A stretch of DNA of 64,000 bases from an uncultured Collinsella sp. (GCA_900554645.1 USIE01000005.1:1-64000), one strand, 5' to 3'; positions 27,067-35,658 are shown, numbered from the stretch's first letter. Notes: a model not told the origin generated them from the sequence alone. A program made the numbers and translations.

Positions 27067-27537
27067 CTATTTCCCTTCGGGCTTGGTTTGGTTAGATACG
27101 TTTGCGGCAATCGAGACTCCGAGATTGGACATGGCGAAATCGGCGAAGACCTCGTCGTAGAGTGCGGATGTAAAGGGGGCATCTGCAAGAGCCGGAATGG
27201 GGGTACTACGATGGTTGCGATGATGAGGACGTTGAGTGTGATGGCGCCTGGGGATGCTGCGAGGCAGCGGATTGGCATGCGGGGCGTCGACTGGTCGCTC
27301 GTTTTTCGCTTCGCCGATATCCCCTTGAGCGGCGAGTGCCAGTCCAAGAGCATTGAAAATCGTCAGCAGCTTGTCGAGTCGAATGCCGGTGGCGTCTCCT
27401 AGCTCGAGCGATGCGAGCAGACGCTCCGAAACACCGGCTTTTTTAGCGAGGGTCGCACGGGTGAGACCCTGAGCCTCGCGTGCCTGGCGCACGTAGATGC
27501 CAGCTTGGCGCGGTGTGGTGATGGGAAGGGTGTCCAC
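27067..27537 (-). CDS. hipB: HipB-type antitoxin, Xre family HTH
   Basis: A 156-residue DNA-binding partner of HipA. Residues about 10-65 form an Xre helix-turn-helix (VRQAREAQGLTRATLAKKAG with VSERLLASLELG). Unlike the 88-residue E. coli HipB, a long tail follows: a Pro/Arg/His-rich linker (about 80-118) and a terminal segment with LYDEVFADFAMSNLG, which may contact HipA. A perfect inverted repeat (27551-27595) sits just upstream of its start, the likely autoregulatory operator. Confidence 0.85.
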   Translation of the reverse strand: MDTLPITTPRQAGIYVRQAREAQGLTRATLAKKAGVSERLLASLELGDATGIRLDKLLTIFNALGLALAAQGDIGEAKNERPVDAPHANPLPRSIPRRHHTQRPHHRNHRSTPIPALADAPFTSALYDEVFADFAMSNLGVSIAANVSNQTKPEGK

Positions 27538-27550
27538 GGCGATCTCCTAA

Positions 27551-27621
27551 CGTGCAGACTTTTGCATATTAGTATGACATGCAAAAGTCTGCACGAAAAG
27601 GCCTCATGCAAAACTCTGCAT
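27551..27621 (-). promoter_or_regulatory. hipBA operator: 17-bp inverted repeat plus an extra site
   Basis: CGTGCAGACTTTTGCAT (27551-27567) and its exact reverse complement (27579-27595) flank an 11-base AT-rich spacer, 14 bases upstream of the hipB start. A third related dyad, ATGCAAAACTCTGCAT, lies at 27606-27621. This is the layout expected for cooperative HipB binding. Confidence 0.75.
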
Positions 27622-27665
27622 AAGGCCTTGTGCTGGCGTTGAGTTTTGAGCGATTGTGCTTGGCG

Positions 27666-28244
27666 TTACAGCGCCAAAATCCCCAGATGCTCAAGCAGGA
27701 TCTTAAGCCCGATGAGGATGAGTACGACGCCACCCACGATGGTGGCGGGTTTTTCGTAGCGCGCGCCAAAGGTGTGGCCGATCGCTACGCCGGCGACGGA
27801 GAAGATAAACGTTGTGACGCCGATAAGCGATACAGCGGGAACGATGTCAACCGAGAGCGCCGCAAACGAGACACCTACGGCTAGGGCGTCAATCGAGGTG
27901 GCAATGGCAAGAATCAGATATTCTGCCAGGTCAATCTTTTCGGCATCCTTGCCGTCGCCCCCATCCTCGTCTTCGGTAAAGGCTTCCCACAGCATTTTGC
28001 CGCCGATAAAGGCCAAAAGGATAAAGGCGATCCAATGGTCGATGGGTCCGATGATGCCCATGAATTGACTGCCGAGCGCCCATCCGATTACGGGCATGCC
28101 GGCCTGAAAGCCGCCAAAGAACAGGCCGAGCACTACGGCGACCTTAAGGTTGATCTTCTTCATGCCAAGGCCCTTGCAGATGGATACGGCAAAAGCGTCC
28201 ATAGAAAGGCCGATAGCGAGCAGCACGAGCTCGGCGAGTCCCAT
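27666..28244 (-). CDS. mntP: Manganese efflux pump MntP
   Basis: A 192-residue inner-membrane protein with six hydrophobic helices in two homologous halves. The family acidic motifs are clear: GLSMDAFAVSICKG in the first half and ATSIDALAVGVSF in the second, with Asp residues that bind Mn(II). A hydrophilic loop rich in Glu and Asp (TEDEDGGDGKDAEK) joins the halves. It exports excess manganese. It is upstream of hipB on the same strand but separated by 128 bases with the hip operator, so independent control is likely. Confidence 0.92.
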   Translation of the reverse strand: MGLAELVLLAIGLSMDAFAVSICKGLGMKKINLKVAVVLGLFFGGFQAGMPVIGWALGSQFMGIIGPIDHWIAFILLAFIGGKMLWEAFTEDEDGGDGKDAEKIDLAEYLILAIATSIDALAVGVSFAALSVDIVPAVSLIGVTTFIFSVAGVAIGHTFGARYEKPATIVGGVVLILIGLKILLEHLGILAL

Positions 28245-28465
28245 AGTCTGGCTCCCTCTCTGCGGGCGAGCCCGATTACGCGACTACTCCCTCATTTATA
28301 TGAGACCCGATGCTACCACATGAGCAGTCAAGAGAGCCTCGTCCCAAATGAGCTACCTAAGCTGTGTTCGCTCATTCTGTAAGCATCGGATTTTGCGGGC
28401 GTCACAGGGGCAAACCGTGAGAAACTTATTGACGTTTATGGAGCGTATACGATGGGAGCGATGCC

Positions 28466-29533
28466 TTGGATAAGAACGAGCTGCAAAAGCGTATGGAACA
28501 GGCCATCCGCCTGACGGCACCTGGTCAGCCGATCCGCACCGCCCTCGACATGATTATCGCCGGTCACCTGGGCGCCCTTATCTGCGTCGGCGACACCGAA
28601 AACGTGCTCGCTGCCGGTAACGACGGCTTCCCGCTCAACATTTCGTTCACCTCGAATCGTCTGTTCGAGCTCTCCAAGATGGACGGTGCCATCGTCATCG
28701 ACGGCGACCTCACCCAGATCCTGCGCGCCAACTTCCACCTCAATCCCGATCCCTCGCTTGCCACGAGCGAGACGGGCATGCGTCACCGCACCGCCGCTCG
28801 CATGTCGGTGCTCACCGATGCCATCGTGATCTCGGTTTCGGCTCGTCGTGCCGTCGTTAACGTGTACGTCCACGGCAAGAGCTACGAGATCCAGCCCGTT
28901 ACCACCATCATGAGCTCGGTCAACCAGCTCGTCGCCACGCTCCAGACTACCCGTCAGTCGCTCGATCGCTCCCTGCTGCGCCTGACGGCCCTCGAGCTCG
29001 ACGACTACGTTACGCTCGCCGACATTACCGGTATTTTTTCGAGCTTCGAGATCATGCAGCAGGCAAAGACCGAGCTTAAGGATTGCATTGTCAAGCTGGG
29101 CAACCAGGGCAAGCTCGTGCAGATGCAGCTCGAGCAGCTCGCCGGCTCCAGCATGGATACCGAGTACGACCTGATGATTCGCGACTACGCGAGCGATTCC
29201 TCCGAGGCAAACGCCGAGAAGATTCGCACTGAGCTTGCCCGTATGACGCCTAAGGACCTGTCCGACCCACAGCATGTGGCGGCGGTTCTGGGTTACGACG
29301 ACCTGGACGAGGACTCCGTCATGACACCGCTAGGCCTGCGCACGCTTTCGCGCGTGTCCGTCGTGCGCGACGGCGTGGCCGAGAAAATCGTCGACGAGTA
29401 TGGCTCGCTGCAGGAGCTCATGGACGACATCAGCGAGGATCCGGAGCGCCTGGGCGACTTTGGCGTCAACAACCCTGCCATTCTTGCGGACTCCCTGTAC
29501 CGCATGAAGGGCACCAAACAGGGGAACGCATAA
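28466..29533 (+). CDS. disA: DNA integrity scanning diadenylate cyclase DisA
   Basis: Makes the second messenger c-di-AMP from two ATP and scans DNA for branched structures. The 355-residue protein has the N-terminal DAC domain with the DGA motif (KMDGAIVIDGD) and RHR motif (TGMRHRTAARMS), a helical spine and a C-terminal HhH-type DNA-binding domain (LGLRTLSRV...). The start is TTG at 28466 with GGGAG upstream; no better in-frame start is seen. It overlaps ispD by one base (TAATG), so disA-ispD-ispF-cysS form an operon. Confidence 0.94.
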   Translation: MDKNELQKRMEQAIRLTAPGQPIRTALDMIIAGHLGALICVGDTENVLAAGNDGFPLNISFTSNRLFELSKMDGAIVIDGDLTQILRANFHLNPDPSLATSETGMRHRTAARMSVLTDAIVISVSARRAVVNVYVHGKSYEIQPVTTIMSSVNQLVATLQTTRQSLDRSLLRLTALELDDYVTLADITGIFSSFEIMQQAKTELKDCIVKLGNQGKLVQMQLEQLAGSSMDTEYDLMIRDYASDSSEANAEKIRTELARMTPKDLSDPQHVAAVLGYDDLDEDSVMTPLGLRTLSRVSVVRDGVAEKIVDEYGSLQELMDDISEDPERLGDFGVNNPAILADSLYRMKGTKQGNA

Positions 29534-30261
29534 TGGCGCCCGTATGCGCCGTGGTCGTTGCCGGCGGCAGCGGCCAGCGCTTTGGAAATCCCGGCGGCAA
29601 GCAGCTCGTTAACGTGGCGGGCCGTCCGCTCATGAGCTGGTCCATCCGTGCGTTCGATCGGAGCGACAAAGTCGGCCACATCGTGGTGGTGTGTCCTGCC
29701 GAGCGCCGTGCCGAGATGCGCCGCCTGGCCATCGACCCGTTTGACTATGATACGCCCATCAGCTTTGCCGATGCCGGCGATACCCGTCAGGATTCCACCC
29801 GTGCCGGCGTGCATGCGGTTCCGGCGGGTTTCGAATATGTCGCCATTCACGACGGCGCTCGTCCGCTCATTACCACCGAGGCCATCGATCACGCTATCGA
29901 CGTGCTTGTGGGCGACCGCTCGCTCGACGGTGTCGTGTGCGGTCAGCCCGCGATCGACACGCTCAAAATCGTCGACGGCGATAATATCGTCGAGACGCCG
30001 CCGCGCGAGCTCTATTGGGCTGCGCAGACGCCGCAGATCTTTAGCGTCGACGCCATGAAGCGCGCCCACACCGCAGCTATCGCCGAGGGCTTTATCGGTA
30101 CCGACGATTCATCGCTGGTCGAGCGCATGGGCGGGCGCGTCCGCTGTGTCCAGAGCCCGCGCGATAACCTTAAGGTGACGGTGCCCGAGGACCTGCGTCC
30201 CGTAACCGCGATTCTGCTTGGCCGCATGGCCGAGGGAGAGGACCTTCCCCATGTTCAGTAA
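29533..30261 (+). CDS. ispD: 2-C-methyl-D-erythritol 4-phosphate cytidylyltransferase
   Basis: Third enzyme of the MEP isoprenoid pathway; joins methylerythritol phosphate to CTP. The 242-residue protein shows VVAGGSGQRFG...GKQLVNVAGRPL (nucleotide-binding Gly-rich loop), IHDGARPL (catalytic region) and AAQTPQIF. Its start overlaps the disA stop, and ispF starts 11 bases before its end. Confidence 0.94.
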   Translation: MAPVCAVVVAGGSGQRFGNPGGKQLVNVAGRPLMSWSIRAFDRSDKVGHIVVVCPAERRAEMRRLAIDPFDYDTPISFADAGDTRQDSTRAGVHAVPAGFEYVAIHDGARPLITTEAIDHAIDVLVGDRSLDGVVCGQPAIDTLKIVDGDNIVETPPRELYWAAQTPQIFSVDAMKRAHTAAIAEGFIGTDDSSLVERMGGRVRCVQSPRDNLKVTVPEDLRPVTAILLGRMAEGEDLPHVQ

Positions 30262-30745
30262 CCTGCGCATTGGCCACGGCTACGACGTCCACCGTTTGGT
30301 GGAGGGGCGTCGATGTATCATCGGCGGGGTCGACATTCCCTACGAGCGCGGCCTGCTGGGCCACTCGGATGCCGATGTGCTCGCGCACGCCTTGGCCGAC
30401 GCCATTCTGGGCGCCTGCCGCGGGGGAGACATCGGCAAGCTATTCCCCGACACCGATCCCGCCTATGAGGGCGCCGATTCGATGGTGCTGCTCGCTCGCG
30501 TGATGGACTATGCGCGCGAGCTGGGCTTCGAGTTTGTCGATGCCGATTGCACCATTGCCTGTCAGCAACCCAAGATCACCCCGCACCGCGATGCCATGCG
30601 CGCCAACCTTGCCCATGCCCTGGGTGTTGACGTCGAAAACGTGGGCGTCGCCGCCACTACGACCGAAAAGCTCGGTTGGGAAGGCCAGGGCGAGGGAATC
30701 GGCGCCTGGGCCGTCTGCCTGCTACAGAAAACCGTTAAGGAGTAA
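30251..30745 (+). CDS. ispF: 2-C-methyl-D-erythritol 2,4-cyclodiphosphate synthase
   Basis: Converts CDP-methylerythritol phosphate to the cyclodiphosphate. The 164-residue protein begins RIGHGYDVHRL with the zinc ligands Asp and His, has LLGHSDADVLAHALADA with the third ligand His and the family signature, and ends with ATTTEKLGWEGQGEGIGAWA. GAGGGAGAGGA lies before the ATG at 30251, which overlaps ispD. Confidence 0.95.
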   Translation: MFSNLRIGHGYDVHRLVEGRRCIIGGVDIPYERGLLGHSDADVLAHALADAILGACRGGDIGKLFPDTDPAYEGADSMVLLARVMDYARELGFEFVDADCTIACQQPKITPHRDAMRANLAHALGVDVENVGVAATTTEKLGWEGQGEGIGAWAVCLLQKTVKE

Positions 30746-30748
30746 CGA

Positions 30749-32215
30749 ATGCGTATCTACAACAGCGCTACCCATAAAAAGGAAGAGTTCCAGCCCATCG
30801 AGTCCGGCAAGGTCCGCATGTACGTGTGCGGCCCCACGGTCTACGACAACATCCACATCGGCAATGCCCGCACGTTCATTAGCTTTGACGTGATTCGTCG
30901 CTGGCTCATCGCGAGCGGCTACGAGGTCACGTTCGCCCAGAACCTCACCGATGTCGATGACAAGATCATCAAGCGCGCCAACGAGCAGGGCCGTACCGCC
31001 GCCGAGGTTGCGACGGAGTTCTCTGACAAGTTTATCGGCGTCATGCGCGCCGCCAACGTGCTCGATCCCGATGTGCGCCCCCGCGCCACCAAGGAGATCG
31101 GCCCCATGATCGCCATGATTAAGACGCTCATCGAGCAGGGCCACGCTTACGCCGCCGATAACGGCGACGTGTACTTTGCCGTGCGCAGCGATCCCAACTA
31201 TGGCCAGGTCTCGGGCCGCAACATCGACGACCTTATGGTTGGCGCACGCATTGAGGAGAACGAGGACAAGAACGACCCGCTCGACTTTGCCCTGTGGAAG
31301 GCCGCCAAGCCCGGCGAGCCCAGCTGGCCGAGCCCTTGGGGCGAGGGTCGTCCCGGTTGGCACACCGAGTGCGCCGCCATGGTGCATCGCTACCTGGGTA
31401 CTCCGATCGACATCCACGGCGGCGGCTCCGACCTTGCCTTCCCGCATCACGAGAACGAGTGCGCCCAGGCCACCTGCGCCTGGCACCAGGGCTTCTCCAA
31501 CACCTGGATGCACACGGGCATGCTGCTGGTTGACGGCGAGAAGATGTCCAAGTCGCTCGGAAACTTCTTTACGCTGGCCGAGGTGCTCGAGCAGCACTCT
31601 GCCGCGGCCCTGCGCCTGTTGATGCTGCAGACGAGCTATCGCTCGCCGCTCGACTTTTCTTGGGAGCGCCTGGAGGGTGCCGAGAACTCGCTCACGCGTA
31701 TTGCCGGTACGGTCGAGAACCTTCGTTGGGCTGCGAACCATGCGACGGCCGATGCCGATGCGGCTGCCGCCGAGGCGTTTGCCGCCAAGGCCGCCGAGAC
31801 CCGCGCCGCCTTTAAGGAGTGCATGGACGACGACTTTAACACCGCCGGTGCCATGGGTGCTGTCTTTGGCTTTGTCACCGAGTGCAATCAGTATCTGGAG
31901 CAGGCGGGCGATGCTGCCGACAAGGCCGCAGTCCTGGCTGCCGCCGATACGCTGGCCGAGCTGCTCGATACGTTTGGCGTTGAGCTTCCCGAGCCCAAGG
32001 TCGAGTTGCCGCTGGGCCTGCTGGGCGTTGCCGCCGGTTTGGTTGCCTACACGGGCGACGACGTGGACGAGGCCGCTGCCAAGATTCTCGAGGCTCGTGC
32101 CGAGGCTCGTGCCGCCAAGAACTGGGATCTGGCAGATGCCATCCGCGATCAGCTCAAGGACCTGGGCCTGACGATTGAAGATACCGCCGCCGGCACTCGT
32201 ATCAAATCTCTCTAA
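30749..32215 (+). CDS. cysS: Cysteinyl-tRNA synthetase
   Basis: Class I synthetase of 488 residues. The zinc/active-site start MYVCGPTVYD (first zinc Cys) and the HIGH-like HIGNARTF are near residues 27-45, WHTECAAM and PHHENE provide further zinc ligands near 205-240, and KMSKSLGN is the KMSKS loop. It begins 3 bases after ispF. The ispF-cysS-rlmB-yacP order matches the conserved Firmicutes cluster, here without a Mini-III RNase gene between cysS and rlmB; two 100-bp palindromes occupy that gap instead. Confidence 0.95.
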   Translation: MRIYNSATHKKEEFQPIESGKVRMYVCGPTVYDNIHIGNARTFISFDVIRRWLIASGYEVTFAQNLTDVDDKIIKRANEQGRTAAEVATEFSDKFIGVMRAANVLDPDVRPRATKEIGPMIAMIKTLIEQGHAYAADNGDVYFAVRSDPNYGQVSGRNIDDLMVGARIEENEDKNDPLDFALWKAAKPGEPSWPSPWGEGRPGWHTECAAMVHRYLGTPIDIHGGGSDLAFPHHENECAQATCAWHQGFSNTWMHTGMLLVDGEKMSKSLGNFFTLAEVLEQHSAAALRLLMLQTSYRSPLDFSWERLEGAENSLTRIAGTVENLRWAANHATADADAAAAEAFAAKAAETRAAFKECMDDDFNTAGAMGAVFGFVTECNQYLEQAGDAADKAAVLAAADTLAELLDTFGVELPEPKVELPLGLLGVAAGLVAYTGDDVDEAAAKILEARAEARAAKNWDLADAIRDQLKDLGLTIEDTAAGTRIKSL

Positions 32216-32221
32216 TCCCCG

Positions 32222-32324
32222 CGGGTTTCCCAAGCACCCGACCTTGCCGTTCAAACCGTCGCTCGCGTACTCAAGTACGCGTCGCTCCTCTTTCACGGTA
32301 ATCTCGGGCACTTGGAAAACCCGT
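32222..32324. repeat. About 100-bp palindromic repeat, copy 1
   Basis: Arms beginning GGGTTTCCCAAGCACCCGA and ending CACTTGGAAAACCC pair, with inner palindrome GCGTAC-TCAA-GTACGC and the segment GAGGAGCGACG on the opposite strand. Copies follow at 32325-32429 and 41093-41190. It lies between cysS and rlmB in a gap without genes. Confidence 0.7.
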
Positions 32325-32429
32325 ACCGACCGCCCGAGCCACGGCACCTTGCCTTTCAATCGTCGGGCATGACCTCAAGGTCTATGCCCTCCTCTTTCAA
32401 GGCAATCTGCCGCACCTCGGGCGGTCGGT
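32325..32429. repeat. About 100-bp palindromic repeat, copy 2
   Basis: Directly abuts copy 1. Arms ACCGACCGCCCGAG / CTCGGGCGGTCGGT, inner stem GGGCAT / ATGCCC, and the shared CTCCTCTTTCA block. The arms differ in sequence from copy 1 but keep the same layout, as expected from compensatory change in an RNA fold. Confidence 0.65.
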
Positions 32430-32470
32430 CTATTTGTTTCGTTTGATAGTTGTATTTAGGAGGTCGCTTT

Positions 32471-33385
32471 ATGGCCGACAATCGCAAGCGTGCATCGCGT
32501 GGAGGCAAGCAGGCTGCTTCTGGCTCGCGTTCGATTCGCCGCAATGACCGCGCTGCCGCTCCCAAGGGCCAGCGCGATCGCACCCAGGCCGCACGTCCGC
32601 AGCGCGATCGCAACCGCGACGCTGTCCAGACTCCCAAGGGCGAGTTTATCGAAGGTCGTCGTGCTGCCGCCGAGGCGCTACGCACTGGTTTTCCCATCAA
32701 GTGCGCGCTCATTGTCGAGGGCGGGGAGCGCGATGCCGCCTTGTCGCGCCTGGTCGACGACCTCAACGCCGCGGGCGTCCGCATTAAGTATGTGCCGCGC
32801 GCGCAGCTCGACGCACTGTCGAGCCATGGCGCTCATCAGGGCATCGCACTCGAGGTTGGCAACTTCCCCTATGCTGATGTCGCCGATATTCTCGACCGCG
32901 CCGGCGACGGTCCGGCGCTTGTCGTCGTGCTCGACCATGTGACCGACGACGGCAACTTTGGCGCCATTGTGCGCTCCGCCGAGGTCGTGGGCGCGGCCGG
33001 CGTCGTCATCGCCAACAAGCGTGCCGCCGGCGTGACCGTGGGCAGCTACAAGACCTCGGCCGGTGCTGTCATGCATCTGCCTATCGCGCAGGTTCCCAAT
33101 ATTGCCCGTGCACTCGATGACCTCAAGGCCGCTGGTTTTTGGGTGGGCGGTGCTTCCGAGCACGCCGAGGGCAGTTGCTGGGATGCTTCCTTCGAAGGTC
33201 GCGTGGCGCTCGTCATGGGCTCCGAGGGCGACGGCATCTCACGCCTGGTGCTCGAGAAATGCGACTTTTTGACCAAGCTTCCCCAGCGCGGCATGACCGA
33301 GAGTCTCAATGTGGCCCAGGCGACCACCGCGCTGTGCTTTGAGTGGCTGCGCCGCAATGCCGGCGAGCTTATGGGGGAGGAGTAG
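32471..33385 (+). CDS. rlmB: 23S rRNA (guanosine-2'-O-)-methyltransferase RlmB-like (TrmH/SpoU family)
   Basis: SPOUT methyltransferase of 304 residues. After a basic disordered N-terminus (1-55, many Arg/Lys) comes the substrate-binding domain starting EFIEGRRAAAEAL and the SPOUT knot with VLDHVTDDGNFGAIVRSAE, VMGSEGDGISRLV and the C-terminal SLNVAQATTALCFEW, all typical TrmH motifs. The start is taken at the ATG after TAGGAGG rather than the upstream TTG. yacP follows after 3 bases. Confidence 0.92.
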   Translation: MADNRKRASRGGKQAASGSRSIRRNDRAAAPKGQRDRTQAARPQRDRNRDAVQTPKGEFIEGRRAAAEALRTGFPIKCALIVEGGERDAALSRLVDDLNAAGVRIKYVPRAQLDALSSHGAHQGIALEVGNFPYADVADILDRAGDGPALVVVLDHVTDDGNFGAIVRSAEVVGAAGVVIANKRAAGVTVGSYKTSAGAVMHLPIAQVPNIARALDDLKAAGFWVGGASEHAEGSCWDASFEGRVALVMGSEGDGISRLVLEKCDFLTKLPQRGMTESLNVAQATTALCFEWLRRNAGELMGEE

Positions 33386-33388
33386 CGC

Positions 33389-34066
33389 ATGTCCAAGAAG
33401 AACCGCGCCAAGTCCAAGGCCAAGCGCTTTGGCGAGGGCTCGGCCAAGCCGATTGTCTCGGCCGCGACCTACGGCGTGGGCGGCAATGCGTTTGCGCAGG
33501 CTATCGCCGACCCAGTCTCGACGGTGCACTCCAACAAGCCCGAGCTGCTGGTGGTCGACGGTTACAACGTGATCCACTGCACGCCGCGCTACGAAAAGCT
33601 CGTCTACGACCATTCCGACGATCCGTATTCCAGCGACGTCCACGATATGGCGCGCACCGCCCTCATCAACGATGTTGCGGCGTTTGCCCAGGGCCGTTAC
33701 GAGGCCGTGATCGTGTTCGACGGCGCGGGCAACATCTCCAGCGAGCGTCCCAACCTGCCGGCGCGTGGCGTGCGCATCGAGTTCTCGCCGACCGGTGTTT
33801 CGGCAGATACCGTGGTGCAGAAGCTCTGCATCGAGGCACGCGAGGAAGGCCGCGCGTGCTCCGTGGTATCGAGCGACGGTACGATCCAGGCCGTTGTCAT
33901 GGGTAAGGGCGTTACGCGCATCTCGAGCCGCATGCTGGTGGACGAGATCAAACAGATCGATAACGACGTTCACGAGGCAGAGGAAGCTCCGCAGATCAAG
34001 ATGACTCTGGGCAGTCGCCTGAGCCCCGATGCCCTGGCCAAGCTCAAGGCCCTGCGCGGGAGGTAG
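33389..34066 (+). CDS. NYN-domain ribonuclease, YacP/Rae1 family
   Basis: A 225-residue PIN-like NYN nuclease. LLVVDGYNVIHC carries the first metal-binding Asp, and later acidic residues (VIVFDGAGNI, VVSSDGTIQ) complete the predicted site. In B. subtilis the homologue Rae1 cleaves mRNA in the ribosomal A site. A basic N-terminal extension of about 45 residues precedes the domain. The position next to rlmB is conserved in Firmicutes and supports the assignment. Confidence 0.85.
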   Translation: MSKKNRAKSKAKRFGEGSAKPIVSAATYGVGGNAFAQAIADPVSTVHSNKPELLVVDGYNVIHCTPRYEKLVYDHSDDPYSSDVHDMARTALINDVAAFAQGRYEAVIVFDGAGNISSERPNLPARGVRIEFSPTGVSADTVVQKLCIEAREEGRACSVVSSDGTIQAVVMGKGVTRISSRMLVDEIKQIDNDVHEAEEAPQIKMTLGSRLSPDALAKLKALRGR

Positions 34067-34071
34067 GGAAG

Positions 34072-34101
34072 TTGGCGGGGCAATGCTGCCTCGCTAACTC
34101 C
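34072..34101. terminator. Bidirectional hairpin between yacP and the HTH-HipA gene
   Basis: Imperfect stem AGTTGGCGGGGCA / TGCCTCGCTAACT around the convergent gene ends; it overlaps the last codons of the minus-strand gene. Confidence 0.45.
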
Positions 34102-35434
34102 ATTCAGCGATGTCGATCATTCTTTCGAGGCGCCACGTTAGCGCCTCTTTTAGATATGGCAGCCTTGCCGTGAGCGCGTCGTTTCTGGAAAGAATCTCGA
34201 TTGCCTCGTCAACGAAGCCTTCGAGTTTGTCGCCGTCAAACCAGCCCATGTCCTCGACGAGCAACATTTGTTTGGCGGGGCTTGAATGAAATTGTGCGCT
34301 GGTAAAACTGTGCTCTCCCGCCCTAAGCTCCTCTAGTGATATGTTGCACCAGAGCGATGAGCCCGAATCGAAGATGGGGGCAGGTCTGCAGGCTTGCGTG
34401 TTTACGTTTCGCACGAGGCCGAAGTTGCGCCAATGACGATCGTAGTTGGCAATGATGTCGTCACATACGATCATGCGGTCAAGGGCATCCTTGACGCCTG
34501 TCACCCCGAGCTCCTCGCAGTTTGCTACATATCGCTCGTAGTCGGTTAGCCGTTCATCTGCGTTTGCGTGCTGGTTTACATAGAATGCAGGGACATACTC
34601 TTCTTCATCAGTTAAGAAGACATCGCATGTGCTCAGGGCGGAAGTGCCCGTGCCCTCGAGCGAGTAAGGCACATAATCGCAGGCGTTTAGAATGCGACGG
34701 TGGAGCGCGGTCGCCACCAGCTCGTTATAAGGTTCCTGGTCCAGGTGCGCTCCTGCCTTATGCAGAATTCGACGTTCGCCCTCGCACGTCCAGTACTTTT
34801 GAAGATTGCCGTCCGAGGTGTTATCGGGCTTTGCGGCAGCCGCTTTTCCCTCTGGGGCAAAGGGTGCAATGGACAGTGAGACGTCATCAAAGGCGTTATT
34901 GAAGAAGTTGATATCCTCCCAGGTGAGACCGGAACCTTGGGGCCTAATCCAATACTGGTCGGATAAGGAGAGGCCGAGATTTCGCTGGACGAGTTCATCG
35001 GGAACATCGACTGCGGCTTCTGCAAGCAGGGAGGCTAGCCCAATGCGTGCGAGCGGGATACCGCGGCCGCGCCACCAGATGCGGAAGGAGTCGAGCGATA
35101 TGGGGCTATTAGGGCCAAATACTCCAATAGGGGCGTGGGCGTAATCGATGTCGGCACCGATGTGGGTAAAGTCTTTTCGCGATGTGCTGTAGACCAGCTG
35201 AGCGACTTCGTACGTGCGGTTCATGAGGGTGAACGCGATCTCGCTCTTACCGTGGCCGCGGCGGGGACGTCCCCCCGTTTTGGTCACAGAGCGGAGTCGC
35301 GTGTCGACGCTGTCTTTGTCGATGAGCCATACACCAGAAGCCTTGCGGGCATCAAGTGCTCCGTTTTTTATGAGCTCCTGCACCCTGCGCGGAGTGATGC
35401 CGAGCAGCTCGGCGGCTTCTTTGGTAGTAAGCAT
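34094..35434 (-). CDS. HTH-HipA fusion: stand-alone HipA-like kinase with N-terminal DNA-binding domain
   Basis: A 446-residue protein starting MLTTKEAAELLGITPRR. Residues 1-50 form an excisionase/MerR-like helix-turn-helix. The rest is a HipA-like kinase: SDGNLQKYW near 206-215 (ATP-loop position), catalytic loop NYDRHWRNFG at 330-339 and metal-binding DSGSS from D356. No separate antitoxin gene is adjacent, so DNA binding and kinase lie in one chain. A perfect 22-bp inverted repeat sits directly upstream (35445-35505). The ATG at 35434 has AAGGG before it; an upstream TTG would run through the repeat and is less likely. Substrate unknown. Confidence 0.8.
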   Translation of the reverse strand: MLTTKEAAELLGITPRRVQELIKNGALDARKASGVWLIDKDSVDTRLRSVTKTGGRPRRGHGKSEIAFTLMNRTYEVAQLVYSTSRKDFTHIGADIDYAHAPIGVFGPNSPISLDSFRIWWRGRGIPLARIGLASLLAEAAVDVPDELVQRNLGLSLSDQYWIRPQGSGLTWEDINFFNNAFDDVSLSIAPFAPEGKAAAAKPDNTSDGNLQKYWTCEGERRILHKAGAHLDQEPYNELVATALHRRILNACDYVPYSLEGTGTSALSTCDVFLTDEEEYVPAFYVNQHANADERLTDYERYVANCEELGVTGVKDALDRMIVCDDIIANYDRHWRNFGLVRNVNTQACRPAPIFDSGSSLWCNISLEELRAGEHSFTSAQFHSSPAKQMLLVEDMGWFDGDKLEGFVDEAIEILSRNDALTARLPYLKEALTWRLERMIDIAEWS

Positions 35435-35444
35435 CGCGAAACCC

Positions 35445-35505
35445 TTCGCCAGAACGAATAGTTTTATATATAGCAATTGTAATTAAAACTATTCGTTCTG
35501 GCGAA
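35445..35505 (-). promoter_or_regulatory. 22-bp perfect inverted repeat operator of the HTH-HipA gene
   Basis: Positions 35445-35466 are the exact reverse complement of 35484-35505 (half-site contains CGAATAGTTTTA); the 17-base spacer is AT-rich with TATATA, where promoter elements would lie. One arm ends 11 bases before the start codon and touches the ribosome site, so bound protein should block both transcription and translation. Confidence 0.75.
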
Positions 35506-35599
35506 TGGTTTTAAGATTGAGGGCGCACTGACAGAAATGAACGGGCCTGGTACGCGTTGTTGCTGGATTTTGCATATTTGTATAACGCCGTGCGGCCTG

Positions 35600-35628
35600 T
35601 TGCGCCCCGTCCGCAATTCCTTTATTCT
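35600..35628 (+). promoter_or_regulatory. Candidate promoter of tRNA-Thr(TGT)
   Basis: TTGCGC, a 17-base spacer and TATTCT, 30 bases before the mature tRNA end. Moderate match. Confidence 0.45.
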
Positions 35629-35658
35629 TAACTGGCTTCGCGTGAAAGCGCCAAGTGT

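Noticed and set aside
28245..28330. A GGGAGTAG stretch in the mntP leader resembling the start of a yybP-ykoY manganese riboswitch
   Set aside because: Only about 60 bases separate it from the start codon, and the second conserved loop of the aptamer is not visible, so a complete riboswitch is not supported.
28429..28452. TTGACG and TATACG before disA as a promoter
   Set aside because: The spacer is only 10 bases, too short for a working promoter.
35435..35476. TTG start extending the HTH-HipA protein by 14 residues
   Set aside because: The extra codons run through the inverted repeat, and the ATG at 35434 has an AAGGG site and begins exactly at the HTH domain.
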